Assembly (NCBI RefSeq): GCF_002775205.1
Contig: NC_036453.1
Location: 27,574,713 to 27,638,712, forward strand
DNA from: Xiphophorus maculatus
Taxonomy: Eukaryota > Chordata > Actinopteri > Cyprinodontiformes > Poeciliidae
Length of the DNA stretch: 64,000 bases
Direction: 5' to 3'
Numbering within the stretch: the first letter of the stretch is position 1; the number at the start of each line of letters is the position of its first letter. Of this stretch, positions 1-12,892 are shown one piece after another. A model generated the notes under the pieces. That model was given only the letters and a program-made list of their open reading frames with translations, was not told where the DNA came from and did no database searches. The position numbers were made by a program, and so were the translations under genes.

Positions 1-3000
1 GAAGAACAGACATGATCCTCAGCAGGGTATTGATGTTCCCGAAGTACTGCATGAGCGGCAGGCGTAACGTGGGAAATATGGAGCTCGGGATAGTCACGGA
101 TGCCACCTTAGTCTTCCATGTTACTCTCCAACAACAGAGCTCTGTTAAGAAGTTGTCTGCGTCAGGGAGGTCGCTGCTATAGAGAGGCTGCTTTGACTTC
201 AGGTTCTCGAACATGTAGCTCACTGTCACTGAGCAGGGAACAAGAGAGAGGAAGTTCAGAGCTTCTTTGTGGTCATCTGAAAAATGATCCTTTACGGCAT
301 TGATGAGGTTATCTACAAGGGGCACACTCAGGCAGTCTTTGTAATATGTGGCTGGCTTTATCAAGCCATCTTTTGGAAGAGAGTTGTCAGGCACTTCGAT
401 CTGCACTCTAAGGCTCTGTGCTATCGCACAAGCCTCATCAAACCAGTTCTGGTGGAACAACTTCATATTGGTTTTCACTCTGTTCAGAGTGGCCACGATA
501 CCACTGATTTGGCAAAGCTGGGACGCCACACTGAACTGGTCCTTCTGGATACCTGCGCTGAGCTCTCTGGTGAAGGAGGAAGCATTCTTCAAGGCCACCA
601 TGGAAATTATGAAATCAAACTCCATGACTTTGCGCAGATGGACTGCGGCTTGTTCAGAAACAGAAAGCTTCCATCTCTGTGGGTTGTTCTTGATCCTCTC
701 CAGACATTCGCTTAGGGGCTCAAGCATCTGCACAAACACCTCATAAGAGTCATGCTTCTCCTGCCAAACAGTGCAGAATCTCCCCTGTAACTCTTGGACC
801 TTTTCGTAGCTCTCTCTAAGGCCATATGCTATCACATGGTCAAGTTGTTTTTCTAGAGCAGCACTGCTCCCAAAAAATGTCAGGATTTCTTCAAATGTAT
901 CCAGGGCTCTATTAACAGCAGGCACTGGGATTGATTTAGACCACCATGTGTTGAACGAATAAGCAGAACAATGTGTGCTGATAGCAAGCGGATACTTCTC
1001 TTGCACTTTGCAGGCAAAGGCTTTGAGCTTGTAGGAAACATCACCAGAGCCAAGGTAAGCTTGACCTCTGCAGTTACCTAAATCCAGACGCCAGTCCTCA
1101 GTTATTTTTTGCATAAGACTTTGCACCATGACGTCACATTCCAGATCTGCCTCAAGAAATCCTATCAACTCTAAACGCATGACATCAAAACTGTCAACAA
1201 ACCTAATGAAGATGGGAAGGTATTCTTTTTCTCCCAGTTTCACAACACGATCGATGATGAGGGAAAAAAACGAACTCCCCACCTCTGTGAGGATCCCCTC
1301 TCTCACAGCATTCTCACACACTGTGAGAACTTCCTTCATTTCAGACTTGGTCACATACTCCACCTCTCCATCCTGAGCAGGACATGCATCTGTGTGCAGC
1401 TTGCTGTGACTGCTGTAGGCAGCCACCACTGCAGTCTGCAAAGCAGATTTAAGAGCTTCCCTATCGGTCTCTGCACATTTCATCTCCACAAGCCTATCAG
1501 CATCCATCTCTAGATTTATCCGCTTCAGTTCTTCCTCAGCATCCTTTTCAGCGTGGTTTCCATGGACCGTCACTGAAAGATGAGATTGGACCTTGGTAAG
1601 ATTACAGTGTTATGATAAAGAAGAAATCTACTACAAAATAAATTACAGATAATCTCAAATAACCCTTAATCCGAGCCTTAATAACGACCATTGCTTAAAA
1701 ATAAATAAATAAAAGCTCTTCTTAAAATCCAGACATGAAAGAAGAAATGTCAGGGCTTATATGTCAATATATTTATTTATTTTTGATGTCAGCTTATATT
1801 TATTTGGACTTTGAATTCAGGTCAACTCTATGACATTATTAGGGCCATGTTATTTTTTTTACGACAAGAATAACATCACAATCAGAATACAGTCATAATA
1901 TCAGGGGAATGAAGTAGTAATTTTATGAGAATTCAAAAAATGACAAAAAAAGATGAGAAATGTTGAGCATCTTGTGAAGTTATACTTTTTGATACAAGTT
2001 TTATTAGTAAAACCTAATGCTTAATAGAAATAGTTTTAACACCAGCATTACATTTTTTTTTTGTAATTTTAAGATTTATTTATCGTAAAATTGTGTCTTT
2101 ATTCTGCCAATATGATGACTGTATTCCAGTAATTAAACAAAATTCTCACAGTCTGGCCCTCATTCTCGGTCTTACAACTCACAGAAGAGTTGATTGGGAA
2201 AAAAAAGCCACTTTTTTATAATAATTCTGTCATTTGTAATTTCTTTTTGCCTTTTTTTTTTTATATAAATGTAAGCGGGAGGTTTTTTTATGTTAAAATT
2301 GGAAAATGGATCTGGTATGACAACATCTCAGCCTTTTCCAGACTTAGTACATTTGTAACAAAATTTATTAACAGTGAAATTAATTTACGGTTTTAGGCTT
2401 AAATGTAACAATGTCAACTTGATGAACTGTAAGATTATGTTCGAACTGCAACTAAATTGCTTGAAATTACCTTGTGAAAGGTTCTCTGTTATGGCATCAT
2501 CCTGTAAAACAGCAACACAAATGCACGTTAGCTCATAATGAACAGTAACCTTTTACATGCCATCTTGTATTCAGCCTGTGTTTATCTGCTCACCATCTGC
2601 AGCAACTTCAGGATGTCTGGATGCTTCTCAATGTATGACTCCACCATTTTCTCCACACTAAAATGCACATCCTGGTTCACGTACACAAATGCCATGTTGC
2701 ACTGTCTTTGTTCCTGCAGGGTGGCTTTCAGATAGAAATGGCATCGCTCCAGTACCATGTGGTACTGTCCGTACACATCCGCCTCCGCATTTACACATGG
2801 AACAGTCCCCAACACCCTCAGCAAGCTCTGCACATTTGGGTAAAACCCGATATCTGGAATTTTGAGGGTAGCAAACACCGTGGTTGGGAGGATTCTCCGC
2901 TTGCTCGCATGCCTCCACTTCACCTCCCAACATCCAAGCTCTTCGTAGAATGTGTCGGGACGTGCGAGGTTGTTCAAGTTGGCATCGGCTACTTTATCCC

Positions 3001-6000
3001 TGCGAATGCTGAAATTATGGTCAGCCATGTAAGACGGGACCAACGAGAGCCATCGGAGGATCCTCACCATCTCGGTGCTGAACACTCTCTTCACTTCTGC
3101 AACGAGGTACTGCAAGATGGGCCTACTCAGAGTCTCTCTGTAGAAGTCCTCCAGTGGGGTCTCATTTGGGTCCACTTGGGCCATTTCTGGTTTAGTGATC
3201 TCCACGCCCAGTTTCTTTGCTCGGCCGACTGCGTCAGAAAACCATTTCCTGTGAAATATTGCTAGCTCTTGTTGGTATTTGCTGACCAGCTTTAAGGCAT
3301 TGGAGATAGTATACTGCAAGGTACTGCTGATGCTTATTATTCCCCTGAGACTAGAGTTAAGTATGCTCACACAGCACAGTGTGTTCTTCAGAACAACAAG
3401 AGTGATGATGAAGTTAAAGTTCTTTAGAACCGGCTTGAGCTTAGCCATCTGTTCGGCCGTTTCTTCATCCACCTTCGAAATGATCTCATTGATGCAGGTA
3501 AGGAATGGTTCGAGGATTTCTAGCATGGTCTGGAAGGCGTCAGTGCCGTATTCCCAAATCCCACTGAGAGCAGCTTTGATCCGGTCAACTTCACCCTTTA
3601 AATGCCCATACGTCACCTGAATCTTTCCATCCAATCGCTTGCTCAGCTCTGGGATTCGTCGAAGTAATAATGCCACTTCCTGCACAGTATCTGCAACCTT
3701 CTGAATGGAGGGCACGGGCATGCAGCGGATTATCCAAATGTTGAACGCATACGGGTCACTTGGGGAGAGCACTACTTGTGGAAACTCTTGCAGGATTCTG
3801 CAGGTAAGATCCCGCATTTTCTGACACATGCTTCCTGTGGAGAGATAACTGAGTCCTCGACAGTGCTCCATCCTCAAACCCCATTTATTTCTCAGCTCAG
3901 AAAGTAGCATGTAGAACAGATTCTCTGCATCCAAATCACACGGTAAGAAGCCAATCAGGTGCTTCTGGGGGAAACCTGCGACCGTTACCGACCGGATGAA
4001 AACCGGAATCTGCTCCTTTCCCTCTATGTTCGTCACGTCCTGGACAAGAATGGAGAAGAATCTCGACAGTCTGAGGCTGTTTTGGATCTCCTCTTGCATG
4101 AAGTGTTCACCGAATTGCAGGATTTCCTTTTTGTCTATTTTCTCGACACAGATCGGATTATGAGCCCGCTGACCCCGCACACTGCCAATTGGTTCATCTG
4201 AGCTGCTGTTTGCCCCATTGATGCTGAATCCCGTCAGAGCCAGGATTTCCTTAAAGTAAATCTTCAGAGTTTCTTTTGCTTTTGAGATGGCTACATCCTC
4301 TTGGGTTTGGTTTTCCTTTTGAGATACTCCCATTTCTGTCAGCTCTTCTTTCATTTCTGGTGCATTTTCTGGTGTGAAATAATAATAGAAGCATAACCGA
4401 GAAGCTGAAATGATTGTACAAACTCATCATCTTTTAATGTATCAACATGTTCTTGGGATAAAAGCAAGAAATTTAATTTCCAGCAAACTGAGCAAGTTAC
4501 CTTTTGATTTCTTTACAACAGCAGCTTCCTCTTCTGACTGGATAAGGACACATTTGATCATTAGGGTTTCTATGCTTAACAAATTCAAAAGGACTAATTT
4601 TAAACAATAAAATGTATACTTACTGGGTCTCTAGCTCGCTTCCTGTTGCATGTTTCCTGTTGAATCACAGGAGCAGTAGAGTCAAATATGGTAGGAACAG
4701 CATCTTCCTTTAACACACAGCTTGATGCAGTCTGAAAAAAAAGATATTAAATGTTAATTGTTGCGTGCACAATGAAGATTCTCTGGTATTTTGGACATCT
4801 TATTAAATTACTCAGTTTTTAGGATGGTATATAAAGTTAATAGACTTTCACCCAATGTTAAAGATTTTCTGTACAGTTTTAGTCACACTGCTAATGCAGT
4901 GTAACTTTAGTGTTAAGTAGTGGGTGGAATGCCCACAAACAAAATTATAATCATCACCAAACAATATTGGGTTATTATCTGTTGAACACATTTAGACCTG
5001 ATGCAACACGTATGTAGTTCTGTTCATAAAGTAGTTCAGGCCTTAACATGGTGATTTAAGACTGCAAACCTTTTCCATACTGGTTTAACATTGTAGCTGC
5101 TGAGAAATAAACAAATAATCCAATAAAATCAACCAAGACCCAGGAAAACATGTGCTAACACTAACTCTGTTATTCCTGGTAGATTTGTCATCATAATGAG
5201 TACGTGGTAAATACCACTGTTGCTACAGGTGACTACACCATGTTTGTTTACATTAGCATGCATTGGTAAAATTAATAATTCAGACAATAGTGCAGTCTAC
5301 AAACGTAAAGACTACACAGAAAATGAATTAAACAACCAGAACACTCATCTCATAATTAAAATTACTACAAATGACAACACAGTGCAATCTGGTTGGGCAG
5401 GTGACAGACAGTCTCTGTCTTCTGGTTTTGTGGCTCATAAACTCTCTCATGAAAGATCCTCTTAATCTTTCCCGATCCGTCTGAAAAAAATCTACCCTGG
5501 CTCTAATTCACCTCCTTGTTTACTTTTCAGCATACAGCTATTAACCTTGTACGGGCTCAGGTTGCTTCCTCCTGCTACGCTGCCCCCTAGTGGCTGCGTT
5601 GGGTGAGTATTCAGCTACTACAACTTCCCTGTCATGCATTAAGTTGATTTTCCACAAACCCAGTTACTGCATCAAGAATTGACACCAGCTTCATTCGTCA
5701 CTGATTGCCGACAAGACAACGAGCTCAGGTTTGACTCTTACCTGTTGCTCAACCATGGAGGGCTCAAAGTGTTTTGCACAAACTTTGTACAGATTATGCA
5801 ACTGTTCTGGCGGCTGTGAAGCCAAATCCTGGCGATGGCAGTTGATCAACCATTGCTGGCATCTGAAAAATAAATAAGATAGGTAATGACATTAAATAGC
5901 CTGCCAACCACAGACTCAGAAAAAAAATAAAATAAAAATAATAGTGGTAATAGTTTCTCAAAAATCTCCTTTGCACCAAGCAACCATAGCTCTGTGTGCT

Positions 6001-7346
6001 CTTTATTCCATCTTTCCAATCATGTGATGAATTAAAAGTTGCATGCCCAATCTGACTGATTTCCCCAGATGATTTAGTCTGGACAACCTTTGATTGGAAA
6101 AAAAAAGCATGGCCCATATTATGCTTTTGTTGCTGAGAATATAACTTGGTAAAACAATTTCTGAAATTAACTGTATTTTAATAAGTGAGATCCCTTTGAT
6201 ATTTTGGATTTAGCATGAATTACATACCAGTTTTTCTGCAATCAGGCTATTTCTGTAAAATATTTCAGGTTTAGTTTATTGGGGAGGACGTACAAGTAAA
6301 ATAAAGTAAGCAAAACAAACAAACAAAAATTACAATGATAAAAGTTTTTGAATTTGTATTTTAAAAAAATTTCTTTTTGTGTCCCATGGGAACTTCCAAT
6401 TTAACAATTTCAGCCCACATGCCAAAAGTTTGGACTGCTATAGATAATTTGATTCTTTTTTTTTGGTGTGTTAATAACAAAAAAAGGTAACCTATTGCAT
6501 TTTGACAAACTAGAGGTTCCACAAAACTTGATTTAGATCGCAAATAGATTTTACGTATTTTTTTGACTTTTAACAAAAACTGATCAAAGGTAATCCAGAT
6601 TACTGAAAAGCTGTGGAATAACCCTTTACTCAGCCTGCGGGTACTCGGGAGATGGAGGGATTTCAGTCGGAATACAAAGTATATAGATATCTCGAAACAG
6701 AAAGCAGTTTTTTCTTCAACACAAAATTAGTCAATTATTGTCGCCAGTTAACTCTAACTGCACAAGTTAAACTGTGCAAACCTAGCTTTTCACACTTGCA
6801 GTAGAATTCATATAACTAAGCATGCTATTAAAACCGCAACGCCAAAACACTGCTACTCGAGATGTGCTCTTGCCAAACTGCCCCCATGTCAGCCCGTGAT
6901 ACCCCTGTGGACAGTCTGTTGATCCGATAGCCATTTACACATTTGGGGGGGAAAAAAGACTCCATTACGCCTATTTTCCTTTAGATTAACCGATTAATCA
7001 AAGTCAGGCATGACCTCTTATGAAACAGCCGTGGAAGTCTACACTGGCTAACAAACGTGTTTGTTTCACACGGACTTTTCTTTTAAGAGTAACATGAGTC
7101 TGCGCCATTTTCCACAGAGTTGTGTCACTATTAGCTAACGTGATGTAAAGCTAACCCCATCGCTAGCAGTCCAGGGCTAACACATTCATTTTGCAAGCTA
7201 TGCGCGGCTTATTTCTGATCAGCTTTTGCACGAAATGAGACGAATCCTTACCGCTCCGGATCCAAAGGGAAGCTGAAAAGCGGAGTGGTGTTTTCGGACC
7301 CCTGCTGCTCGTAATCACAGTTCGCTGCAGCGCAGCAGTCAGTCAT
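1..7346 (-). CDS. thap12-like: THAP12-like protein with two hAT-transposase-like modules (3' end beyond window)
   Basis: Exons read on the minus strand: 7252-7346, 5742-5862, 4624-4731, 4501-4537, 2594-4368, 2471-2501 and <1-1572; all join in frame with GT-AG borders. Residues 1-88 form a THAP zinc finger: C5, C10, W36, C60, H63 and the AVPTIF box at 83-88. THAP12 (p52rIPK) is a nuclear DNA-binding protein whose C-terminal part derives from a hAT-type transposase (DUF4371 plus hAT dimerisation). Exon 2594-4368 encodes one such module, with the CRGLSY block and a C-terminal VEKMVESYIEKHPD-like dimerisation end. Exon 1-1572 encodes a second complete start of the same module (CRGQAYLGSGD; QYFGNINTLLRIM) and is still open at position 1, so the protein exceeds about 1246 residues. 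If the donor at 2593 is not used, translation ends at 2582 after three more codons. The double module is unlike human THAP12; the 31-nt linking exon is inference from splice signals and phase. Confidence 0.8.
2471..2501 (-). other. 31-nt micro-exon linking the two transposase-like modules of the THAP12-like gene
   Basis: On the minus strand the stretch is flanked by a pyrimidine-rich acceptor ending TTTTACAG and by a donor GTAATT. It supplies ten codons plus one base. The upstream exon ends in phase 0 (ATG|GTGAGC at 2594/2593) and the downstream exon begins at 1572 with two bases that complete the codon. Only with this exon do both large exons stay in one frame. This is inference from splice signals, with no transcript evidence. 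Confidence 0.6.
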
Positions 7347-9302
7347 TTTGGACTGTAGTGTAGCTAGCAACTTAGCTAGCTTAGCTGGCGGTTGCAAGCT
7401 GGTAAGCCCACTAAAACCAAACTCTGTCTACAGAGCCATACCTTGGACATAAAATGCAAGCAGCGCCTTATAATTTCTATTGTACTTTCGTCTAGTGCCT
7501 CTTTGATCAACTAAAAACCGACTAATTTCATGCTTTCCGAAGTTGAAGCTGCGAGCTAAGCTAACAGTGGTCGAAAGCGTGTTGTCCTATCAACCAGGAA
7601 CTAATATATGCTATACCAATAGTTCACCAGCAGAGGGCAGAATGGGACAGACCGCGTTCTGTTTTGTAAATGCACTCTGCAACTGATGTGGCTTTGTGAT
7701 TATTCATTTACATCTTGCAAAAAGTAACACGTAGTATTAGGGCCACGCTAAGAAATTGATAAGACAAATGAGAGAATAAAGTCACATTACGAGAATAAAC
7801 TCGTATGAGATTAAAGCTATATGATTGCAGTAATTTTACCACTTCTCGTATTATTGACCTTATTCCCGAAATATTATAACTTTATCCTCATATTATTACG
7901 ATTTCATTTTCGTGTTACTTCGCCTTTATTCTCGTAATATTATGACTTTTTTTACGTTGTTTTTATGGCCCTAATACTCCGTCGTAAAAAGGCCTTTTTG
8001 TATTTTGATAATCACATTGACTCCTCTAATATGGCTTCAAAATTTATTTCAATATATTGTTTAAAAAATAGCAGTTCAACATCTGCTTCTGATCTAATGT
8101 GAGGGCTTCATGACCCTTACTCCACCACTACCAGTTGAGAATATATTTATTGTTGCAATAAACCATAAAATAAGGCAGATTTTCATTAAATGGAATATAA
8201 ATGGAACTGTGGAAATGCTTCTTATATGCGAAATCTAGATTTTAACATTATCATTCCACATAAAATTACCAAAGTTTTTGACAAGTTCATTTTCTCCACA
8301 CAATGACTGAGTCTAAATTTTTCTGCACTGATTTAAAAGAGAATAAAAACGGTTCTGTAACATTTTCCTGTCTCCCGGCAAGATTTTAAATAAAATACAA
8401 ACCAACACTGGGGGAAAAAACTGTTTAAGGCTGATAAAGAGTTGAGACATGAACATACAGCATTATAATGGTAGGGTTTAGGTCAACACATTATGTATGC
8501 GTTTGTATGGCTAAGTAAACTTCAACACAATTGAGAATCTGTGGCTTGAAAAGTGATTATTACACACACTCTGTTCAATTTGACTGAGGTTGAGCTATTT
8601 AGCAAAGAATAGTCAGTAGATGTGAAAAGTTAGTAAAGTTATTCCCCAAATACTTAGTGCAATAGAAACCACATTGAAACATGGTTCTACAAAGTATTGA
8701 GACGAGGAGGCTGTATGTTATGAATACAAACACACACCACTTCTCCAATATCCTCTTTATAATTACTCTTTCCAGCATGTTAACCTGTCACATGCATTTT
8801 TAACTATATATATACAGTATATATATAGTTTTTGAAAAATGTTAGGGAATATGAAAACCTTTCAAAGGCATTGAAAATGGAACATGTTAAATGTTTATAA
8901 TGTATAATCTGTTTCCTGGTAAAATAATTAGATACTATTTATTATCAGTGTGACTTTACAATCACATCCAGAAATTATATTTTGAAAGCTAAGTAAAGAA
9001 AAACCTAAAATAAAAGCAGAATGACAACAATACCAGTAAATTTAGAAATTACTTCTCTTTAATTGCAAATTCAAGACTGGGCATGTTTTCTGCAAATCCA
9101 GACAAAACTCTCAAAACACCAGAACAAATTATCATTCTACTACAGAAATGATCAATAGTGGAAGAAAAGAAAACTATAGAGACCTAGTGTACAGATCTGC
9201 CCATATTCATGTCTACATTTCATCATAAAAAATAAAACCAAGTACAAAACATTCCATTTTCATTTGAGGGTCAGAAAATAAAGCCTAACATTTTCTGGAA
9301 GC
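7347..9302. other. Intergenic region between the two THAP12 genes
   Basis: No coding exon seen. The first 300 bases are the presumed promoter of the left THAP12-like gene, with several GCTAGC/TTAGCTAGC repeats and no clear TATA box. A palindromic repeat lies at 7732-7981 (separate entry). An AT-rich palindrome of alternating TA lies near 8804-8831. The right part probably includes the 3' UTR of the second THAP12 gene. Confidence 0.6.
7732..7981. repeat. Palindromic MITE-like repeat with AGTATTAGGGCCA ends
   Basis: The left end reads AGTATTAGGGCCA and the right end is its reverse complement, TGGCCCTAATACT. Between them both strands show degenerate copies of ATTACGAGAATAAAGTC, so the whole 250 bp can fold on itself. 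There are no open frames of note. It looks like a fish foldback MITE. A weaker relative may lie at 1836-2155 in the left gene's intron, where ATTAGGGCCATG and TCTGGCCCTCATT occur in opposite orientation. Confidence 0.6.
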
Positions 9303-12300
9303 TCAAGAGACTTCCTGCCTTTCAGGGTACGTCTTCTGGTAGAGTTCTACCATGGAATCCAGATCAAACCCAACGTCGTAGTTTATGTTGAAAAGGGCGA
9401 GGCTTTTTGACTTGACATTGTCAGGCATATTCTCTATGTACATCCGGTAACGTTTGAACGCCACGTCGGAGCTGTCCTCCAGAGCCAGCGTGGGAAGGAT
9501 GCTGAGGAGTCTCAGAGCCGTCATCACATTGGGGAAGAACTTGACATCGGCCAGTTGCAGCGTGTCATGGAGGCTGGCGGGAAACGTCTCGCCTTTGCTT
9601 TTCTTGCTCCATTTGACCCACCAGCAGTGCAGCTCAGCAGAGAGACTTCCTGCATTTGGGATGTCGTCACTGAACACCTGAACACTCTCCTCGTCCGGCT
9701 GAGTGGACTTCTTCCCCTCTATGATGTCTGGGATCAGACACATACACCCCAAGACCTTGATGTGATCCTGAGAGAAGAGATCATTCATTTCGCCGATGAC
9801 GTGCTTCACCGCAGGAACCGTCACTTGCTCCTTGTAGTAGTCATCCTCCTGAGTGCTTCTTTCTTCTCCTTGACGCTTCATCAAGAAGAACCGAGGAACC
9901 TTGACAGGGATCTCCATGGTTGCCGCTAGGTTGACGGCTTCGTCGTAGAAAAAGTCGTGATAGACGTCGATGTTGTCGGACATTTCCTTCAGGGACTGCA
10001 GCACAGCGGTCAAGCTGGCTGTAGCTGAATGGATGTCCACCGCTTTCCCTTGGAGATTTTTGCCAAACGCCTGGATGAGCACCATCACGTTTTTCAGCAC
10101 GATTAACGCCATGATGAACTCAAAGTCAGTTAAGGCTTTGGAGATCTCTAAAGCACTGTGGGTGACTTGGTCATTCCACCTCATGTCTTCGTTGTCATGG
10201 ACGCTGTCCACACAGAGCAACAGTGCCTCTATGACATCCAGTGCCACCTCAAACCCATCATTCCTTCTGGTCCAGCTGGTCCGGCTTATCTTCTTCAGCT
10301 CCTCAGCTTTGTCCTCTTTGTCTGGGTAGAAGATGGAAATCGCATGCTCAAACTCCACCTGCAGTAATGATGACTGAGAGAAAAACAATTCAATCTGCTT
10401 AAAGGTGGACAGAACGAGTTGAACCCCTGACACACCTATACTGTTGGCCAGAGACAGGGTCAAGGGATTAGTAGATCTAAATGTCAGTATAGCCTTGGGG
10501 TACTTCTCAACCAATTTGGAAGCAAATGCTTTAATTTTTCTCGAGTGGGTCCCAGAGCAGGCGTGGGCTTGCGCTCTACACTGGCTCATATCTAAACCCC
10601 ATCGATCAGTCATTTCAGATAGTAGTTTTTCTGCCAGGTCATTTTCATCTCCTTCAAAGGTCAAGAACCCCGCAAACTTCTCCTGATGACTTTTCAACTG
10701 GTCCACATAACGAAGGAACACCGGAAGGCACCATTCTCCTGAGATCTTCACTGGTTCGCTGGTGAGCAGCGAGAAAAAGCCGTTTTGCTTGACTCCCTTG
10801 ATCACCTTACTGCGCACATACTGCTCACAAACCGTGATGAGCGTGTCGAGTTCGTTGGAAAAGCAGTTTTGCCTTGATGAATCAAACTTGTTCTTTAAGA
10901 CTTCATCTCCACAGTTCAGGCGGTATTCCAGCAACGCCTGGAAGTTACGCGACTTCAAGCCGTCGTCTTTCCCATTACACGGTGCAAATGGCGGAATGCT
11001 TTGCTCTCCGAGCAGTAGAAGAACCTCCAGTAAAGTCTTGAGGTACTTTTTCTCTTCGTCTTCCTCTGGTACATTCTGTACAGTTTCAGTAATAGGCTCT
11101 GCTGGAGCTTTTTTCATTCCTAAAAAATATATATATTTTGGTTACAGTTGGAACACATTTTTAAAATAAAAAAAATGCATTATTTCATCTTACTTTTCCT
11201 TCCTCTTCTCTCTGTTTCACTATCTTTTGTCTTCAGAGAAAATCAGACAAATCAAAAGTGAAATTAGATTAAAAACAGCTAAAAAGATTTTTTACAAATA
11301 CATAAGAAACCCCTTCACAAATCATTCTAAAACATCATCTCCCTCTAGTGCAGCGTTTCTCAATTCCAGTCCTCAGGCCCCCCTGCCCTGCATGTTTTAG
11401 GTGTTTCCCTTCTGCTACACACCTGAATTGAATCTATGGGTGATCAACAGGTTTCTGCAGCACTTGATGGTCATGCAATCATTTGAATCAGCTGTTGTGG
11501 AATAGAGGCACATCTAAAACATGCAGAGCAGGGGGGCCTGAGGACTGGAATTGAGAAGCACTGCTCTAGTGTGACAAATGTACCATTCACTTTAACATAA
11601 AAAAATCTTATGTTTAGGTGTTATGTCTGGCAAATGCAAAAAACATACATTTGCAAAAAGCGGTCAACATTTTGAGACAATTACAGATGATGTATATATT
11701 TGACATTAACTATAATTATTAATCATTCTTTTACCCACCGTCTCTTTACCACGCTTCACTTGTCCACTCTGAGGTTGGCTTGGACCATCAAACACAGACG
11801 GGACAGCGTCAGCTTTCAACACAGAACCTGGAGCATCCTGGAACAAGAGCACACAACGTAATCCCTATAAAACATTTTAAAAACTTTAGGCTTTTTTCAT
11901 ACCACCATTGTGGTAGTGAATGATATCAATCAGTCAAACTTTATTTACAGAGTTCTTTTCATCCAAGTAAGTGTAACCCAAGATACCTTAGAGGTTAAAA
12001 TAGGAAGAGAAACTTTTAAAGGCTAGAAATGATCAACTAAAATTTAATCAATACACCGATGAAACAAGTCAATATATTGATAGTGAAAGTGAAGTCAATC
12101 AACTCTACAGGATAGGGAAGTGTGGAAACAACATTGTGTAGATTAGCATGAAAATACTGGAGAAATGTGTAAACATTTATAATGACAGAAATAAATTATT
12201 TTAAAAGCATACATAGTAGAGATGTACGTAAAAACATAAATAAAAATCTACATATATGTAGTGTTGGATCTCACTCTAATGTGCAGCATAAGCATCCAAA

Positions 12301-12892
12301 CTGAGCACAGAACTTACACTATCAAATGCAGATGCTTCAAAATGTTTCCCACAGAGTCTGTAGTATTTGTAGAGCTGCTCCGCTGATTTCTCTTTCAGGT
12401 CATCCCTCTGGCACTGTTCAACCCACTTCTGCAATCTGAGGAACAAACCAGCTATACAATGACGTTACATATTAAAAAGTTCCTACATATTCAAATTCAA
12501 AAATACTTTATTGATCCCGATGGAAGATTAAACAGTAATAATTATAATTTTACATCTTTTTGCTGTCAGAAATCTTAGTCATTTTTGGTCCATTTTTAAC
12601 TAAATGCACAAAAGTTCACTGTGAATTTATTGCGGATATTTCTACAGATATTAGGATTTAACTATGGAATAACAACAAAATCATAATGGAGCTCACAAAG
12701 CCACACAATTTACATGCAGCGGTGCATTAAAAGACATTATTAAACCCGCGAAACCTATATTATGCTAACTGATGCACATCTTCCTGGCTACATTAGCATC
12801 ACTTACCTGTTTGGATCTCGTGGAAACCGGAAGAGCGCTTGGAAGTCCGAAATACCACTGGGACAGTCCGGCACGACGCAGTGGTTCTGCAT
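9303..12892 (-). CDS. thap12: THAP12 (THAP domain-containing protein 12, p52rIPK family)
   Basis: Exons on the minus strand: 12807-12892, 12318-12435, 11739-11837, 11194-11230 and 9303-11119, summing to 2157 nt (718 aa; human THAP12 is about 760). The N-terminus is a THAP C2CH zinc finger with C5, C10, W33, C57, H60 and an AVPSVF box at 79-84. After a charged linker the single large exon carries the DUF4371/hAT-like body, starting with an EKKYLKTLLEVLLLLG segment close to the human protein and ending in a hAT dimerisation-type tail before the TGA at 9303-9305. THAP proteins bind DNA through this finger; THAP12 was described as a regulator of the PKR inhibitor p58IPK. The exon pattern, including a 37-nt fourth exon, matches the neighbouring double-module gene, so the two are tandem paralogues. 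The assignment is firm; which teleost co-orthologue it is cannot be told. Confidence 0.93.
11351..11563. mobile_element. Non-autonomous hAT MITE in thap12 intron
   Basis: The element is 213 bp, flanked by the 8-bp direct repeat CTCTAGTG at 11343-11350 and 11564-11571. Its terminal inverted repeats are 36 bp with two mismatches, beginning CAGCGTTTCTCAATTCC on the left and CAGTGCTTCTCAATTCC on the right. An 8-bp duplication with CAG...CTG termini is the hallmark of the hAT superfamily. It has no coding capacity, so it must have been moved in trans. It lies between exons 3 and 4 of thap12. Confidence 0.88.
12490..12530 (-). repeat. 3' tail of a LINE-type retroelement
   Basis: On the minus strand the sequence reads GGGATCAATAAAGTATTTTTG, the terminal motif commonly found at the 3' end of fish non-LTR retrotransposons. 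Only the tail is visible. It lies in the first intron of thap12. Confidence 0.45.
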
